Of a stretch of 64,000 nucleotides of DNA, positions 62,110-64,000 are shown piece by piece (position 1 is the first letter of the stretch; every line of letters begins with the position of its first letter). This stretch comes from Actinomycetales bacterium. GTDB taxonomy: Bacteria; Actinomycetota; Actinomycetes; Actinomycetales; Dermatophilaceae. The stretch is from positions 620,001 through 684,000 of the forward strand of contig JADJTP010000002.1 in NCBI GenBank assembly GCA_016711095.1, given 5' to 3'. The notes beneath the pieces were generated by a model. That model searched no databases. It saw only the letters and a list, made by a program, of their open reading frames with translations, and was not told the origin of the DNA. The translations under genes and the position numbers were made by a program.

Positions 62110-63213
62110 ATGCAGGACCTGCGGCTCATCGGCGTCGACGAGGACGGCGGGCACCTGCTGCTCGCGAGCGTCGACGGTGACCGTTTCCGCGTGCCGTTAG
62201 ACGAGTCTCTGCGAGCCGCGGCGCGTCGTGATCGGCCGCGGCTCGGCCAACTGCAGATCGAGATCGATGGTGGGGTGCGCCCCCGCGATGTGCAGAGCAT
62301 GGTGAGGTCCGGGCTGACGGCTCTCGAGGTCGCAGAGCGCAGCGGCTGGACCATCGAGAAGGTGCGCAAGTACGAAGGGCCCATCCTTGCCGAGCGCGAA
62401 TACGTCGCCGGGATGGCTCGTGCGGTCGGCCTCCGCCACCGCGGCCGGGGGGTGTCAGACTCCTTGCAACAGCGGGTCGCCTCCCGCCTGCACGCCCGGG
62501 GTGTGGCCGCCGACTCAGTCGAGTGGGACGCGTGGCGCCGCGCTGGGCCCGAATGGACCGTCGTCGTGTCGTTCGTGGCCGGCGGTCGCCAGCGGCAGGC
62601 CGCCTGGGATTTCGACGTCGCCTCCAGATCGCTGAACGCCAAGGACGACGAGGCGAAGTGGTTGAGCGAGGAGGAGCCTGCTGCCGCCGACGCGCCGGTG
62701 CCCGAGGAGGCGCCGGTCTACGACGTCGAGGCGGAGGGCGGCATCCAGAGCATGCCCCGGCGGCACCGCACCGCTGATCCGCTCGACCTCGTCACGGCGA
62801 TGCGAGAGCGTTCGGCAGCCCGCGGACGCCGGCCCACCGGCCGTCGCCGCGGCACGGAACCGGCTGCCCTTCCGATGCCTGACCAGATGCCTGCCACCGG
62901 GCCCGAGGTCATGCCTGCCGAGGTTGCCGAACCCGAGGTTGCTGAGACTGAGGTCATCGAACCCGAGGTCACCGAACCGGAAGCCATCGAATCCGAGGTT
63001 GCCGAGCCCGAGGTTGCCGAACCCGAGGCCACCCACGCCGTGCCGGACGCCGAGCCCGACGTCGTGCCTGAGAATGACGAGCCCACGCCGATCAACCCCG
63101 CGTCCGAGCAGGCCCGCCCGGCCCGGCCGGCCCGCCGCACCGGGCGCCCTTCGGTGCCGACCTGGGACGACATCGTCTTCGGCACGAAGACCAAGGCAGA
63201 CCCCCCCAGCTGA
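62110..63213 (+). CDS. sepH: Septation protein SepH-like (DUF3071)
   Basis: 367 aa. MQDLRLIGVDEDGGHLLLAS start, RPRDVQSMVRSGLTALEVAE and RSGWTIEKVRKYEGPILAER form the HTH-like helical core, and the conserved C-terminal SVPTWDDIVFGTKTK is present. SepH stimulates FtsZ assembly in Streptomyces and mycobacteria. Between them is a long acidic linker with a repeated five-residue unit (AEPEV, TEPEA type) at residues about 275-310. Confidence 0.9.
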   Translation: MQDLRLIGVDEDGGHLLLASVDGDRFRVPLDESLRAAARRDRPRLGQLQIEIDGGVRPRDVQSMVRSGLTALEVAERSGWTIEKVRKYEGPILAEREYVAGMARAVGLRHRGRGVSDSLQQRVASRLHARGVAADSVEWDAWRRAGPEWTVVVSFVAGGRQRQAAWDFDVASRSLNAKDDEAKWLSEEEPAAADAPVPEEAPVYDVEAEGGIQSMPRRHRTADPLDLVTAMRERSAARGRRPTGRRRGTEPAALPMPDQMPATGPEVMPAEVAEPEVAETEVIEPEVTEPEAIESEVAEPEVAEPEATHAVPDAEPDVVPENDEPTPINPASEQARPARPARRTGRPSVPTWDDIVFGTKTKADPPS

Positions 63214-63238
63214 CTGCCGGTATGCCGCGGCGGCTCAT

Positions 63239-63309
63239 CGGATCCGGCCGGCCAGTGATCGACCGGCGGGTGGTCGGCCGGGGAGTGATCGTCCGGCGAG
63301 TGATCGTCA
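63239..63309. repeat. 15-bp tandem repeat between sepH and tdk
   Basis: Four to five units of a 15-bp sequence like CCGGCGAGTGATCGT (variants CCGGCCAGTGATCGA, CCGGCGGGTGGTCGG, CCGGGGAGTGATCGT), in the space between convergent genes and touching the tdk stop. Confidence 0.8.
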
Positions 63310-63981
63310 TTCGGGACGGCCGCCATCCTGGGCCAGGTCGAAGGGCAGCACGTCCGGCGACAATGCCGCCGCTCGGGCGGCATACGCGGTCATCCGCCGC
63401 ATGTAATGCCGTCGGCAGAGAACTTCGTATTCGACGACGCCAGCGCGGCCGTGGTCGGTGTCGCCGACAACGACCTGGTCACCCTCGATGACCATGTTGC
63501 CGTCGACGACGCGCGCGTTGTGGGTCGCCCGGGCACCGCACCAGCACAGCGCCTCGACCTGCAGCACCTGGATCCTGTCGGCGAGCTCGACGAGCCGGCG
63601 AGAGCCGGGGAAGAGCACGGTGCGGAAGTCGGACATGATCCCGAACGCGAAGACGTCGATGCCCATCTCGTCGACGATGCGGGCCAACTGTTCGATCTGG
63701 CGCGGAGTGTAGAACTGGGCCTCGTCACAGATGAGAAAGTCGACCCGCCGGCCGCCCGTGACCGAAGCGACGACGGTGTCCCAGAAGTCGAGCTCATCGG
63801 TCACCTCGATCGCCGCCCGGGAGAGCCCCAGGCGCGAGGAGACGACCGCCGTGCCGGCCCGGTCGTGTTTGGTGAAGATGAGCCCGCCCTTGCCGCGGGC
63901 CGTGTGGTTGTGCTCCATCTGCAACGCCAGGGTGGACTTGCCCGAATCCATCGTCCCGGAGAAGAAGACCAACTCAGCCAC
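63307..63981 (-). CDS. tdk: Thymidine kinase
   Basis: 224 aa from ATG 63981. Walker A FFSGTMDSGKSTLALQ (residues 9-17), FLICDEAQFYTPRQIEQLA (Walker B/lasso lead), AFGIMSDFRTVLFPGSRRLV, zinc Cys residues in LCWCGARATHNAR and VLCRRHYM. Phosphorylates thymidine for salvage. Family II (TK1-type). Confidence 0.96.
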   Translation of the reverse strand: MAELVFFSGTMDSGKSTLALQMEHNHTARGKGGLIFTKHDRAGTAVVSSRLGLSRAAIEVTDELDFWDTVVASVTGGRRVDFLICDEAQFYTPRQIEQLARIVDEMGIDVFAFGIMSDFRTVLFPGSRRLVELADRIQVLQVEALCWCGARATHNARVVDGNMVIEGDQVVVGDTDHGRAGVVEYEVLCRRHYMRRMTAYAARAAALSPDVLPFDLAQDGGRPE

Positions 63982-64000
63982 AGACGCCGACCCTATGCCG

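Overview
The window is high-GC actinobacterial chromosome. The gene content (a DUF3000 gene next to an RNase D/HRDC gene, fadA-fadB and dxs, a SepH-like division gene, the DUF4193-dut-DUF3710-OB fold-DUF3159 cluster, a two-gene TrkA pair beside an APC-type potassium importer) suggests Micrococcales, most likely something near Intrasporangiaceae. The taxon is an inference from gene order; no rRNA gene is present to test it.

Left part (1-18.4 kb): the 5' end of thrS, an S41-type lipoprotein with its MarR regulator, tRNA-Val(CAC), an aminotransferase IV gene, a ParB-like protein, an F420-type nitroreductase, and a two-gene unit that encodes a DUF4157 (eCIS-effector type) metalloprotease-like protein plus a free copy of that protein's C-terminal domain. 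Then come an HpcH/HpaI aldolase, RidA, Lrp and PhzF genes, a decayed stretch with a GIY-YIG pseudogene, a mazEF pair whose toxin is frameshifted, a Gly-Cys-Val tRNA cluster, PPK2 and a RibD-C type reductase. Between 15.7 and 18.3 kb lies a patchwork: a deleted copy of a large serine recombinase, a DinB-like gene, a secreted protein and an IS4-type remnant, bounded by a 42-bp duplication of the reductase 3' end.

Centre (about 18.5-33.3 kb): an integrative mobilizable element. It carries a large serine recombinase at its left end, an AbiEii-like nucleotidyltransferase cassette, an excisionase-like HTH protein and a MobF relaxase-helicase, but no type IV secretion genes. Its right half is a pile of nested transposons (a Tn554-like tyrosine-recombinase transposon inside an IS21 istB gene, a second decayed Tn554-like end, another IS21 remnant) and two related secreted Trp-rich proteins. 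The element sits exactly in the codons for the catalytic lysine motif (KWDG) of an ATP-dependent DNA ligase. The displaced original 5' end remains on the left, and the intact ligase on the right has a different 5' end that appears to be supplied by the element.

Right part (33.2-64 kb): ordinary core chromosome. It has the LigC-like ligase next to a LigD-type polymerase, msrB, a DUF4349 lipoprotein, a DMT exporter, DUF3000, RNase D, fadA-fadB, an HTH-MurA fusion, an alpha/beta hydrolase, dxs, a CoA-binding protein, a C39-like peptidase, aconitase, a TrmA/RlmD-type RNA methyltransferase with a G-rich in-frame insertion, KimA-like and TrkA potassium genes, the dut operon, an inositol monophosphatase, sepH and tdk.

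Three signals run across genes. The heptamer GGCATAC/GTATGCC occurs 48 times by eye and is almost absent from the mobile element. A dispersed inverted repeat (arms CGCCGAGATTGACGTT) occurs twice and supplies the stop codon of a gene each time. The mobile region shows repeated pseudogenization by single-base frameshifts.
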